64,000 nt of DNA from Streptoverticillium olivoreticuli subsp. olivoreticuli (GCF_003391135.1 NZ_CP031455.1:3875001-3939000); one strand, 5' to 3'; shown: positions 23,586 to 32,077, counted from the stretch's first letter. Made by a program: numbers and translations. The notes: generated from the sequence alone by a model not told the origin.

Positions 23586-26162
23586 GTGCCTGGAACGAAT
23601 CTGACCCGCGAAGAGGCGCAGCGGCGCGCGCAGCTGCTCACCGTCGACTCGTACGAGATCGACCTCGACCTCTCCGGTGCGCAGGAGGGCGGTACGTACC
23701 GCTCCGAGACCCTGGTGCGGTTCGAGGCGGCCGAGGCGGGCGCGGAGTCGTTCATCGACCTGGTGGCGCCGGCCGTGCGCGAGGTCGTGCTGAACGGGAC
23801 CGCGCTGGACGCCGCCGAGGTGTTCGCGGACAGCCGCATCGCGCTGCCGGGCCTGCTCGCCGGGCGCAACGAGCTGAAGGTCGTCGCGGAGTGCGCGTAC
23901 ACCAACACCGGTGAGGGTCTGCACCGGTTCGTCGACCCGGTCGACGAGCAGGCCTATCTCTACACGCAGTTCGAGGTGCCGGACGCGCGCCGCGTCTTCG
24001 CCTCCTTCGAACAGCCCGACCTGAAGGCGACGTTCCGGTTCACCGTGAAGGCCCCCGAGGGCTGGACCGTGATCTCCAACTCGCCGACGCCCGAGCGCCC
24101 CGCCGACAACGTCTGGCGCTTCGAGCCGACCCCGCGGATCTCCACGTACATCACCGCGCTGATCGCCGGCCCGTACCACAGCGTGCACAGCACGTACGAG
24201 AAGGACGGGCGCAGCATCCCGCTGGGCATCTACTGCCGGCCGTCGCTGGCGGAGTTCCTGGACGCGGACGCCGTCTTCGAGGTCACGCGGCAGGGCTTCG
24301 AGTGGTTCGAGGAGAAGTTCGCCTACGACTACCCCTTCGCCAAGTACGACCAGCTGTTCGTGCCGGAGTTCAACGCGGGCGCGATGGAGAACGCGGGCGC
24401 GGTCACCATCCGCGACCAGTACGTCTTCCGCTCGAAGGTGACGGACGCGGCGTACGAGTCGCGGGCGGAGACCATCCTGCACGAGCTCGCCCACATGTGG
24501 TTCGGCGACCTGGTCACCATGGAGTGGTGGAACGACCTGTGGCTGAACGAGTCGTTCGCCACCTACACCTCCATCGCCTGCCAGGCGGACGCCCCGGGCT
24601 CGCGGTGGCCGCAGTCGTGGACGACGTTCGCCAACTCCATGAAGACGTGGGCGTACCGGCAGGACCAGCTGCCGTCGACCCACCCGATCATGGCCGAGAT
24701 CCGCGACCTGGACGACGTGCTCGTCAACTTCGACGGCATCACCTACGCCAAGGGCGCCTCCGTGCTCAAGCAGCTCGTGGCGTACGTCGGCAAGGACGAG
24801 TTCTTCACGGGTGTGCAGGCGTACTTCAAGGCTCACGCCTTCGGCAACACGCGCCTGTCCGACCTGCTGGGCGCGCTGGAGAAGACCTCCGGCCGTGACC
24901 TGAAGACCTGGTCGAAGGCGTGGCTGGAGACGGCCGGCATCAACATCCTGCGCCCGGAGATCGCGGTCGCCGAGGACGGCACGATCACCTCCTTCGCGGT
25001 CAAGCAGGAGGCCCCCGCGCTGCCCGCCGGTGCCAAGGGCGAGCCGACCCTGCGTCCGCACCGCATCGCGATCGGCCTGTACGAGCTCCAGGGCGGCAAG
25101 CTGGTGCGCACCGACCGGATCGAGCTGGACGTCGACGGCGAACTGACGCCGGTGGAGGCGCTGGTGGGCCGCAAGCGCCCCGCCGTCGTGCTCCTCAACG
25201 ACGACGACCTGTCGTACGCGAAGGTGCGCCTGGACGAGGAGTCCCTGCGGGTCGTCACCGCGCACCTGGGCGACTTCACCGAGTCCCTGCCGCGCGCGCT
25301 GTGCTGGGCCTCCGCCTGGGACATGACGCGCGACGGCGAGCTGGCCACCCGCGACTACCTGTCCCTGGTGCTGTCGGGCGTCACCAAGGAGTCGGACATC
25401 GGCGTCGTCCAGTCGCTCCAGCGGCAGACGAAGCTGGCCCTGGACCTCTACGCGGCCCCGGACTGGCGCGCGACCGGCCTGGCCACGTGGACGGAGGCGG
25501 CGCTGGAGCAGCTGCGCGCGGCCGAGCCGGGCAGCGACCACCAGCTGTCGTGGGCGCGGACCTTCGCGGCCACCGCCCGCACGGACGAGCAGCTCGACCT
25601 GCTCCAGGCGCTGCTGGACGGAACGGAGACGGTCCAGGGCCTCGCCGTCGACACCGACCTGCGCTGGACGCTGCTGGGGCGGCTCGCCGCGACCGGCCGC
25701 GCCGACGAGAAGGCGATCGCCGCCGAGCTGGAGCGTGACAAGACGTCGGCGGGCGAGCAGCACGCCGCCTCGGCCCGTGCCGCGCGTCCCACCGCCGAGG
25801 CCAAGGCCGAGACGTGGGCGTCGGTCGTCGAGTCCGACAAGCTGCCCAACGCGGTGCAGGAAGCGGTCATCGGCGGCTTCGTCCAGCCCGACCAGCGCGA
25901 GCTGCTCGCCCCGTACAGCGAGAAGTACTTCTCGGTGGTCAAGGGCATCTGGGAGAGCCGCAGCCACGAGATCGCCCAGCAGATCGCGGTCGGCCTCTAC
26001 CCGGCCCTGCTGGTCTCGCAGGCCACGCTGGACGCCACGGACGCGTGGCTGGCCGCCGCGGAGCCCAACGCGGCCCTGCGCCGCCTGGTCACGGAGTCGC
26101 GCGCGGGCGTGGAGCGCGCCCTGAAGGCCCAGGCGGCGGACGCCGCCGCCGCCGCTGCCTGA
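23586..26162 (+). CDS. pepN: Aminopeptidase N (M1 family), copy 2
   Basis: 858 residues from GTG 23586, which has AAGGAGA eight bases upstream. Cytoplasmic zinc aminopeptidase without signal peptide. GAMENAG at about residue 266, HELAHMWFGDLVTMEWW at about 298 with third ligand in WLNESFA, and GITYAKGASVLKQL with the catalytic Tyr. Canonical PepN residues are kept at all these positions, so this is the more typical of the two paralogues. An Ala-rich tail (AADAAAAAA) ends the protein. Ends at a perfect bidirectional hairpin shared with the desaturase gene. Confidence 0.95.
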   Translation: MPGTNLTREEAQRRAQLLTVDSYEIDLDLSGAQEGGTYRSETLVRFEAAEAGAESFIDLVAPAVREVVLNGTALDAAEVFADSRIALPGLLAGRNELKVVAECAYTNTGEGLHRFVDPVDEQAYLYTQFEVPDARRVFASFEQPDLKATFRFTVKAPEGWTVISNSPTPERPADNVWRFEPTPRISTYITALIAGPYHSVHSTYEKDGRSIPLGIYCRPSLAEFLDADAVFEVTRQGFEWFEEKFAYDYPFAKYDQLFVPEFNAGAMENAGAVTIRDQYVFRSKVTDAAYESRAETILHELAHMWFGDLVTMEWWNDLWLNESFATYTSIACQADAPGSRWPQSWTTFANSMKTWAYRQDQLPSTHPIMAEIRDLDDVLVNFDGITYAKGASVLKQLVAYVGKDEFFTGVQAYFKAHAFGNTRLSDLLGALEKTSGRDLKTWSKAWLETAGINILRPEIAVAEDGTITSFAVKQEAPALPAGAKGEPTLRPHRIAIGLYELQGGKLVRTDRIELDVDGELTPVEALVGRKRPAVVLLNDDDLSYAKVRLDEESLRVVTAHLGDFTESLPRALCWASAWDMTRDGELATRDYLSLVLSGVTKESDIGVVQSLQRQTKLALDLYAAPDWRATGLATWTEAALEQLRAAEPGSDHQLSWARTFAATARTDEQLDLLQALLDGTETVQGLAVDTDLRWTLLGRLAATGRADEKAIAAELERDKTSAGEQHAASARAARPTAEAKAETWASVVESDKLPNAVQEAVIGGFVQPDQRELLAPYSEKYFSVVKGIWESRSHEIAQQIAVGLYPALLVSQATLDATDAWLAAAEPNAALRRLVTESRAGVERALKAQAADAAAAAA

Positions 26163-26173
26163 CGACAGCACTG

Positions 26174-26207
26174 AGGGCGCCCCCGGCCACGTGGCCGGGG
26201 GCGCCCT
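26174..26207. terminator. Bidirectional terminator, pepN copy 2 / desaturase
   Basis: AGGGCGCCCCCGGCCAC (26174-26190) is perfectly inverted at 26191-26207, a 34-bp palindrome between convergent genes. Confidence 0.88.
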
Positions 26208-26225
26208 TCGGCTTTTCGCGGGGGC

Positions 26226-27212
26226 TCAGGCCTGCTCGGCGGCCTGCTCGGCGCGGGCCCGGCGGCGGGCGAGCAGGGCCTCGCGGCGCTCGTCGAACTT
26301 CGTCGCCTCCGCGTCCAGGCCGCCCATGAACAGGCCGAGCTCCTCCTGGGCGCGCAGGCCCTCCGGGCCGAGGCCGGTGATCTCCAGGACCTTGAGGAAG
26401 CGCAGCACCGGCTGGAGCACGTCGTCGTGGTGGATGCGGAGGTTGTAGATCCCGCCGATGGCCATCTGCGCGGCGGCCCGCTCGAAGCCGGGGATGCCGT
26501 GGCCCGGCATCCGGAAGCCGACGACGACGTCGCGGACGGCCGACATCGTCTGGTCGGGGGCCAGCTCGAAGGCCTTGCCGAGGAGGTTGCGGTAGAAGAC
26601 CATGTGCAGGTTCTCGTCCGTGGCGATGCGGGCGAGCATGCGGTCGCAGACGGGGTCGCCGGAGTGGTGGCCGGTGTTCCGGTGCGAGATGCGGGTGGCC
26701 AGCTCCTGGAAGGCGACGTACGCGACGGAGTGCAGCATGCTGTGCCGGTTGTCGGACTCGAAGCCCTCCGACATGTGCTGCATCCGGAACCGCTCCAGCG
26801 CGACCGGGTCGACGGCCCGCGAGGTCAGCAGGTAGTCGCGCATCACGATGCCGTGCCTGCCCTCCTCCGCGGTCCAGCGGTGCACCCAGGTGCCCCAGGC
26901 GCCGTCGCGGCCGAAGAGCGACGCGATCTCGTGGTGGTAACTGGGGAGGTTGTCCTCGGTCAGCAGGTTGACGACCAGCGCGGTACGCCCGATATCGGTG
27001 ACCTTCGACTGCTCCGGCGCCCACGCCTCGCCCCCCATCACCCCGTCGAAGTTCCGCCCGTCGCTCCACGGCACGTACTCGTGCGGCATCCACTCCTTGG
27101 CGACCTTCAGATGCCGGTTGAGCTCGGCTTCCACGACCTCTTCGAGCGCGTACAGCAGCCGGCTGTCGCTCCATGCGGCCCGGGCGTGGTGGCGAAGGGG
27201 GGCGATGGTCAC
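26226..27212 (-). CDS. Acyl-ACP desaturase (diiron)
   Basis: 328 residues from GTG 27212; the open frame extends to 27296 but the family N-terminus begins VTIAPLRHHARAAWSD. Soluble ferritin-like four-helix bundle that inserts a cis double bond into acyl-ACP. Diiron ligands: EAELNRH on the first helix, LLTEDNLPSYH on the second, EEGRHGIVMRDYL (EExxH-type) and ATDENLHMVFYR (DExxH-type) on the last. It matches the DesA-type enzymes of actinobacteria rather than membrane desaturases. The upstream region has palindromic and repeated elements (27246-27277) likely to bind a regulator. Convergent with pepN copy 2. Confidence 0.92.
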   Translation of the reverse strand: MTIAPLRHHARAAWSDSRLLYALEEVVEAELNRHLKVAKEWMPHEYVPWSDGRNFDGVMGGEAWAPEQSKVTDIGRTALVVNLLTEDNLPSYHHEIASLFGRDGAWGTWVHRWTAEEGRHGIVMRDYLLTSRAVDPVALERFRMQHMSEGFESDNRHSMLHSVAYVAFQELATRISHRNTGHHSGDPVCDRMLARIATDENLHMVFYRNLLGKAFELAPDQTMSAVRDVVVGFRMPGHGIPGFERAAAQMAIGGIYNLRIHHDDVLQPVLRFLKVLEITGLGPEGLRAQEELGLFMGGLDAEATKFDERREALLARRRARAEQAAEQA

Positions 27213-27512
27213 AGACAGCTCCAGGCAGGGGTGAATGATCTTACTTACGGATCCGTAGGTTACGACACCGTAGGTTAAGGCGGCGATAAACGGCAAGGGG
27301 TACCGGAATTTGATCTCTCACTTCATGGGTGAGGGTGCGCTTGCGCTGTGTAGCCACCGATGGCGTGCCACCCGTATGGACGAACGGCCATTGACCCGGG
27401 GTGCCGACTGCCTGGCGGTACGTGAGGCTGTCGGGGCGTGGCCCGCCACGAACCGGTCCCAGGATCGCGAGGTCGGCCACACCATGCCGTCGACAGCAGC
27501 AGGAGGTCCGCC
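27213..27512. other. 300-bp divergent intergenic region
   Basis: Between the desaturase (minus) and hemopexin-repeat (plus) genes. Near the desaturase: palindrome and direct repeats (next entry) and a possible minus-strand TAAGAT -10. The plus-strand half ends with AGGAGG (27501-27506) for the hemopexin gene. Nothing else recognised. Confidence 0.55.
27246..27277 (-). promoter_or_regulatory. Palindrome and direct repeats upstream of desaturase
   Basis: TACGGATCCGTA (27246-27257) is a perfect 12-bp palindrome. CCGTAGGTTA occurs at 27253-27262 and 27268-27277, a 15-bp period. They lie 34-65 bp upstream of the start, over the likely promoter. Probable binding site of a fatty-acid-responsive repressor; regulator not identified. 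Confidence 0.5.
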
Positions 27513-28811
27513 GTGGCGAACAAGATCTACGCCGTCAGCATGGGCGACAGTTACGTCTCGGGCGGTGACCCTTCCAGCAAGAACACGGTGCTCTACGCGA
27601 AGTGGGACCCGCCGACGGACACCCTCGACAAGGACTTCACCCGGGTCTTCGCGGAGTCCTGGGAAGGCACTGACGAGCAGCGGCGCTGGATGGAGAAGGC
27701 GGCGGCCTCGGGCCGGAGCATCCCGTCGCTCTACCTGCCGAAGACGGGCAAGGTCTACTTCCTGCACGAGGACCAGTACGTGCGCTGCACGCTGGCGACG
27801 ATGACGGTCGACGAGGGATTCCCGAAGTCGATCGGCTCGTACTGGCCGGGGCTGAGGGCCGTGGGTTTCGACAGCGGGATCGACTCGATCCTGTGGTGGG
27901 ACGAGAAGACGGTCTACATCTTCAAGGGCCTGCACTACGTGCGCTACAACCTTGAGACCGACAAGGTCGACGAGGGCTATCCGAAGTCGATCGTCGCCTA
28001 CTGGCCGGGGTTCAAGGAGGCGGGCTTCGAGGGCGGGATCGACGCGATCTTCCGCTGGGAACCCGACTGGGTCTACGCCTTCAAGAACGACCAGTACATC
28101 CGTCTGCACATCCCCACCAACAAGGTCGACGTAGGCCCCAGGACAAGCACCAGATACTGGAACCCGCTCGGCGAGCTGAGCTCCCGCCGGGTCCTCACCG
28201 TGTTCCAGGCTCCGGACGTCACCGCGCCCGTCCGTGTCAGCCTTCCCACGCCCCAGCTGAACAACGGCTTCCCCACCGGGACGTTCAAAATCACCAACGC
28301 CGAGACGGGTCTGTGCCTTGAGGCATACCTGCATACCCAAGGCGCTATGAAGGCCGGTACGCACGCGGTGGAAAACCCCAGCGCTGGGCGCTCTGATCAA
28401 GCGGTCTTCCTGGAGAAGTGCACCAACAACAAGAACCAGCTGTGGCGTTACAACCCCAAGACGAAGACGCTGGAAAGCGTTGGTGCCAGCGGCCGGTGCC
28501 TCGTTATGGACCCCGTGTTCGGGCAGGCCGCCGGCGAAGATGACAGCGGGGAGCACAGGGGGACGTTCAAGAAGCACCTCGATTCCCCCGCTCCCAAGGG
28601 TGCGGCCTGGGAGCTCGGACTCCACGGCTGCAACACTGACCCGGCCGGGCAGTTCCGTGCCGAGAACGGCTACATCAGCTTCGCCGACACCACCCAGGAC
28701 AGGGCGGACAAGAGCTACTGGACATCCGACAACGAATCCAAAACGGCGATCGTCTACGGCATGGCCAAGGGCGGACCCCGCCAGAAGTGGATCATCACCC
28801 CCGTCACGTAG
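27513..28811 (+). CDS. Hemopexin-repeat / ricin-like beta-trefoil fusion protein
   Basis: 432 residues from GTG 27513 (AGGAGG six bases upstream). The N-terminal ~230 residues contain a hemopexin-type propeller: repeated units with pattern YWPGL-x-FDSGIDSILWW-x(n)-VYIFKG-x-YVRYNLETDKVDEGYPKSI, then YWPGFKEAGFEGGIDAIFRW and YAFKNDQYIRLHI. From about residue 260 a beta-trefoil lectin-like part follows: FKITNAETGLCLEAY, QLWRYNPKTKTLESVGASGRCLVMDP and a final QKWIITP, with QxW marks. No signal peptide or membrane span, so it is cytoplasmic or leaves by a non-classical route. Hemopexin blades bind protein, haem or insect-gut ligands in different systems; the ligand here is unknown. No related gene is adjacent. 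Confidence 0.75.
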   Translation: MANKIYAVSMGDSYVSGGDPSSKNTVLYAKWDPPTDTLDKDFTRVFAESWEGTDEQRRWMEKAAASGRSIPSLYLPKTGKVYFLHEDQYVRCTLATMTVDEGFPKSIGSYWPGLRAVGFDSGIDSILWWDEKTVYIFKGLHYVRYNLETDKVDEGYPKSIVAYWPGFKEAGFEGGIDAIFRWEPDWVYAFKNDQYIRLHIPTNKVDVGPRTSTRYWNPLGELSSRRVLTVFQAPDVTAPVRVSLPTPQLNNGFPTGTFKITNAETGLCLEAYLHTQGAMKAGTHAVENPSAGRSDQAVFLEKCTNNKNQLWRYNPKTKTLESVGASGRCLVMDPVFGQAAGEDDSGEHRGTFKKHLDSPAPKGAAWELGLHGCNTDPAGQFRAENGYISFADTTQDRADKSYWTSDNESKTAIVYGMAKGGPRQKWIITPVT

Positions 28812-28823
28812 CAGGCACGAGCC

Positions 28824-29015
28824 CTAGCGGTCGAAGCGGCCGGCTTTCACGCCGGTGATCAGTGCGGCGAAGGGGGCGTGGCTCGCTCTCGCGGTCACGC
28901 CCGGTTCGTCGCTCTCGCGTATGAGGACCCCGGTGGGGTGCGCGGCTATCTCGACGCACTGCTCGCCGCCCCCCGTGGAGAACGAAGACTTCTGCCACTT
29001 GGTATCGGTACTCAT
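28824..29015 (-). CDS. DUF397 small protein
   Basis: 63 residues from ATG 29015; a GTG at 29030 overlapping the stop of the upstream regulator (GTGA) would add five residues. Typical DUF397: WQKSSFSTGGGEQCVEIA, GVLIRESDEPG, FAALITGVKAGRFD. These small proteins pair with XRE/DUF5753 (WhiJ/Scr1-like) DNA-binding regulators and are thought to modulate them. The gene overlaps or abuts the regulator at 29027, implying translational coupling. Confidence 0.92.
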   Translation of the reverse strand: MSTDTKWQKSSFSTGGGEQCVEIAAHPTGVLIRESDEPGVTARASHAPFAALITGVKAGRFDR

Positions 29016-29026
29016 CGTTGGGGCTC

Positions 29027-29881
29027 TCACAGTTCTTTGGCGATGTGGTGAATAAAGCTCCGCGACTCCACCGGGTCCAGGGACGAGCCCTCTGCGAAGT
29101 CGAAGAGCATCCGGTACCTGTCGAGATCAGCCGCAGCGTCCAGGTATCGACCCCCGAGCGGCGTATCGATCTGAACCGTGTCCAGTTGAGGGACGACACC
29201 GCCCGCATACAGCACCGTTTGCGAGACGTCGACGAACTCATCGCTGGCGAACGGGATCACGCGCAGGGTCGTAGTCGGTCGCTCAGACATCAGCAGAAGG
29301 TGATCGAGCTGCTCATGAGCCACCCTCCGGCCGCCAACACGCATACGCAGGGCCGCCTCATGGATGATCGCTTCAAACCGAGGAGGAGTCTCGCGCTCGA
29401 AAATGGCGCGACGTTTCAGGCGGTGCTCCACCCGGGCTTCGATGTCCTCTGAAGGCAGCTTGGGGATGACGCTGCCGAACAGGGCTCGCGCATAGCCCTC
29501 GGTCTGGAAGACACCGGGGAACGTCACCGGTTGCAGGACTCGGAGATACGTCGCGTGGTGTTCCAACTCGGCGATATCCAGGAAACCCGGGGCAAGGACC
29601 CCTCGGTAGGCGTCCCACCAGCCCCGGCCCCGATGCTCCCGCGCAATCGCGCAGAGCGCCTCGACCAGCGCTTCGTCCCGGCAGGAATAGAACGCCGCCA
29701 GTCGCCGGATGCGCTCTTCGCTGACGCCGATGCGTCCCGCCTCGATGTGGCTGATCTTGGCCTGATCGGTGGAGAGCAAACCGGCGGCCTCCCGGGCCGT
29801 CCTCCCCGCACGTTCGCGCACCTTCCGCAACTCTGCGCCCAAGCGCACCTGTCGGGCGCTCGGGTTGTCCCTCGGCGGCAT
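29027..29881 (-). CDS. XRE-family regulator with DUF5753 domain (WhiJ/Scr1-like)
   Basis: 284 residues from ATG 29881; the frame is open upstream to 29962 but the family start is MPPRDNPSARQVRLG. Residues ~9-70 form the HTH (LGAELRKVRERAGRTAREAAGLLSTDQAKISHIEAGR), and the remainder is the DUF5753 domain (YLRVLQPVTFPGVFQTEGYARALF, RRVAHEQLDHLL, VDVSQTVLYAG). Streptomyces carry dozens of WhiJ-like loci made of this regulator, a DUF397 protein and an anti-sigma-like ATPase; known examples affect sporulation and antibiotic production. All three parts are present here, with the ATPase divergent at 30054. Confidence 0.92.
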   Translation of the reverse strand: MPPRDNPSARQVRLGAELRKVRERAGRTAREAAGLLSTDQAKISHIEAGRIGVSEERIRRLAAFYSCRDEALVEALCAIAREHRGRGWWDAYRGVLAPGFLDIAELEHHATYLRVLQPVTFPGVFQTEGYARALFGSVIPKLPSEDIEARVEHRLKRRAIFERETPPRFEAIIHEAALRMRVGGRRVAHEQLDHLLLMSERPTTTLRVIPFASDEFVDVSQTVLYAGGVVPQLDTVQIDTPLGGRYLDAAADLDRYRMLFDFAEGSSLDPVESRSFIHHIAKEL

Positions 29882-29952
29882 GTCACCTTCCCCTGCTCGC
29901 GGCACAGTGTCCCGCGCAACCGTGCCATGGGTCCACTCGTACGGGCCACTCT

Positions 29953-29967
29953 CAAGCGACAAGCTTG
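29953..29967. promoter_or_regulatory. Inverted repeat in the WhiJ-like divergent promoter
   Basis: CAAGC-GACAA-GCTTG between the regulator (start 29881) and ATPase (start 30054) genes. Good placement for an operator of the XRE regulator controlling both directions. Confidence 0.35.
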
Positions 29968-30053
29968 CTACGGAGCATAGTTGCCCCTACGGTCTTGCCA
30001 GCACCTTTGGACGACCCGAAGTGCCGCTACCTGCACGCCCGTTGGGAGACAAC

Positions 30054-30515
30054 ATGAGTACAGCAACGCTCGCCACTCCCCTCACCACCACCGTCCACAA
30101 GACCGCGCAGACCTACCAGCTGACCGCCCCCGCGACCGCGACAACCGCCCACGTGGCCCGGAGCTTCATCACGGCCGTGCTCGCGGCCAACGCGCACGAG
30201 CCGCTGATCGGCGACGCCTGCGTCTGCGTCTCCGACGCCGTCGCCAACGTCGTGACGCACGCGCGCGTCACCGCGCTCACCGTGGAGGTCGTCGTCCACG
30301 ACAACGGCAGCGTCGTGGTGGCCGTGCGCGACAACGACCCCAGGCGGCTGCCGTGGCCGCGCAACGCCCGCGCCGACGCGGAGACCGGCCGGGGGCTCAC
30401 ACTCGTACGCCGCCTCGCGCACGCGTCCGGGGTCACGCTGCTGTGGGACGAGCTGCGGCCCATCGGCAAGGAAGTGTGGTTCGTCCTGCGGGAAGACGCC
30501 CCGGCGGCGGAGTGA
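30054..30515 (+). CDS. Anti-sigma-factor-like ATP-binding protein (HATPase_c)
   Basis: 153 residues from ATG 30054 (GGGAGA upstream). GHKL-type ATPase: N box DACVCVSDAVANVVTHA, G1-like VVVAVRDNDPRRLP (Asp), and GRGLTLVRRLA (G2). RsbW/SpoIIAB-like in fold, but a single short domain of the kind found in WhiJ-type loci, where it may bind an anti-anti-sigma partner or the DUF397/regulator pair. Kinase activity is not certain. Divergent from the regulator. Followed by a weak hairpin (30533-30565). Confidence 0.88.
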   Translation: MSTATLATPLTTTVHKTAQTYQLTAPATATTAHVARSFITAVLAANAHEPLIGDACVCVSDAVANVVTHARVTALTVEVVVHDNGSVVVAVRDNDPRRLPWPRNARADAETGRGLTLVRRLAHASGVTLLWDELRPIGKEVWFVLREDAPAAE

Positions 30516-30532
30516 GGCAGATCGGAACGAAG

Positions 30533-30565
30533 GCCCGGCCTCCCCAAGGACCGGAGCGGCCGGGC
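30533..30565. terminator. Possible terminator between ATPase and GntR genes
   Basis: GCCCGGCC (30533-30540) and GGCCGGGC (30558-30565) with inner TCC/GGA pairing, in the 59-bp convergent gap. A near-copy of its left half and loop (AAGGCCCGxCxTCCCCAAGG) occurs at about 32640. Confidence 0.5.
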
Positions 30566-30574
30566 ACGGGGACG

Positions 30575-31330
30575 TCAGTCGCGGGGACGCCGGTAGGTGT
30601 AGCAGGTGAAGCGATCACCGTGAGTGAAGTACTCGCCGTACTCGATGACCTTCCCCTCGGCATCGAAGAGGGAGTTGTAGCCGACCAGCAGCGCGACCGG
30701 GAGCTCGGTGATACCGAGCAGATCCGCCTCCTCCTCGGTCGCCAGACGGGCGCCGACAAGATCCTGACCGTCCTGCCAGGACCAGCCGGCGTACTCCTCG
30801 ATGGCCTTCGGGGTACCGCCGACGACCCGCTCACACTGAAGCAACTTGGGTACTTGCTCACCGAGTTCTGCAACGAACCACGACGTGGAGGCCGACACCG
30901 GGACGCCATCCTCGCCGTACGTCACTCGCCGACGACGGATCACGTCCTCACCCTCTTCGACCCCGAGGGCGAGCGCGACGCGCGCCGGAGCGGGCTCGAG
31001 ACCAGCGGAGAGGATCTTGGCGTAATGACCAGGCGGATAAATGCGCCCTGTGGTCTCCGCGGACTGGAGGCGGTCGGACGGGGAGTGGTGCAGGGTCGCG
31101 CGGGAGGCGACCACGGTCCCGGACCCCTGTTTGGCGGTCACCAACTTCTCATGGCGCAGCTCGTTGAGCACCTTCGCTGCGGTAGCCCGCGAGATGCCCC
31201 AGTCCGCGGCGAGTTGGCGCTCGGAGGGGACGGTGTCACCTTCGGCCAGCCGGCCACTGACGATCTGTTCGCGCAGATGTGTGAGCACCTGCATGTAAGG
31301 CGGTAGAGAACGTGCGATCTCGGGAGACAT
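30575..31330 (-). CDS. GntR-family regulator, HutC subfamily (UTRA domain)
   Basis: 251 residues. N-terminal GntR winged helix: PPYMQVLTHLREQIVSGRL, VPSERQLAADWGISRATAAKVLNEL, and the wing KQGSGTVV. C-terminal UTRA ligand domain from about residue 95 (GEDVIRRRRVTYGEDGVPVSASTSWF ... GEYFTHGDRFTCYTYRR). HutC-type regulators usually bind sugars, amino acids or related effectors. There is no metabolic operon nearby, so the target is unknown. A CTTGGC-N6-GCCAAG inverted repeat upstream suggests autoregulation. Confidence 0.9.
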   Translation of the reverse strand: MSPEIARSLPPYMQVLTHLREQIVSGRLAEGDTVPSERQLAADWGISRATAAKVLNELRHEKLVTAKQGSGTVVASRATLHHSPSDRLQSAETTGRIYPPGHYAKILSAGLEPAPARVALALGVEEGEDVIRRRRVTYGEDGVPVSASTSWFVAELGEQVPKLLQCERVVGGTPKAIEEYAGWSWQDGQDLVGARLATEEEADLLGITELPVALLVGYNSLFDAEGKVIEYGEYFTHGDRFTCYTYRRPRD

Positions 31331-31362
31331 TCCAACTCTCCTTCAGGCAGTGCACTAGGCCA

Positions 31363-31380
31363 CTTGGCAGCGTAGCCAAG
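31363..31380 (-). promoter_or_regulatory. Candidate GntR autoregulatory operator
   Basis: CTTGGC-N6-GCCAAG, perfect arms, 33 bp upstream of the GntR start; AGTGCACT (31349-31356) is a second small palindrome in the same promoter. Confidence 0.4.
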
Positions 31381-31472
31381 GTCCGATGGCGGCGGGAGGT
31401 CCAGCAGCACAAGGCCCCATTCGCATCACGGGGCGGCCACTAGAGCATGTGTCCGATGGGTCGACCCAGGCC

Positions 31473-31880
31473 CTAGCGGCCCTCGCCCGGCGGCGCGCCG
31501 CAGCTCGGGCCGCCCGGGCCGTCGAACTGCACTGAGCTGAAGAAGTCCCGGTATGCGGGAAAGAAGTTGCCCTTGCCGGTTGGCCCGGCCGAGGTGACGG
31601 TTGTGCAGCCGCTGTAGTTTGCGTCGGACCAAAGGTGGATGGCCGACGAGGTCCGGTTCCAGTCCGACTTGGCCCTGTCGTTCATGCCGAGCACCGTGAG
31701 ATCCGGTGTGCTCCTCGTCAGTTTGATCACGTCTCCGGTGCCGTCGAGGCCGGAGAACATGCAGTAGTAGCCAGCAGGGCATCGGTCGTACCCACCGGCC
31801 GCATGGACCGTGGAGACGGGGAGGACGGTGGCAGCCGCGACGGCCACCGGCACGAGCAGGGTGCGCAGCATGTTCCCCAT
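31473..31880 (-). CDS. Secreted peptidase-inhibitor I36-like protein
   Basis: 135 residues. Signal peptide: LRTLLVPVAVAAATVLPVST then VHAAGGY with an Ala-x-Ala-type site near residue 28. The mature part has the beta-gamma-crystallin-like pattern of family I36 (CPAGYYCMFSGLDGTGDVIKL, AIHLWSDANYSGCTTV), with four cysteines likely forming two disulphides. Family members include the Streptomyces metalloproteinase inhibitor SMPI, though many homologues are only structurally similar. Inhibitor activity is therefore tentative. Confidence 0.75.
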   Translation of the reverse strand: MGNMLRTLLVPVAVAAATVLPVSTVHAAGGYDRCPAGYYCMFSGLDGTGDVIKLTRSTPDLTVLGMNDRAKSDWNRTSSAIHLWSDANYSGCTTVTSAGPTGKGNFFPAYRDFFSSVQFDGPGGPSCGAPPGEGR

Positions 31881-32077
31881 CTGCAGACGCTCCTTGATCC
31901 GAACTCCGAAGATTCACCGACTCGATGCACGGCCTTTCTCAAGGAGGTGGCTGTGTCATCGCGCAGATCAGCCGGAGGCTTCCCCGCCACTGCATCAAGC
32001 ATGCAGCTCACAGGTAGGGCAAGGCCGACGTCCGTTTCCCGCCAGCGCCACCACAGGCCGCGGCGGACGCTTGAGCC

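Noticed and set aside
23235..26171. Very long open frame on the strand opposite pepN copy 2 (also 13233-16073, 36236-39298 and 55160-58852 minus)
   Set aside because: Antisense to well-supported genes with intact motifs; translations are Arg/Gly/His-rich without domains, a known effect of GC-rich third positions.
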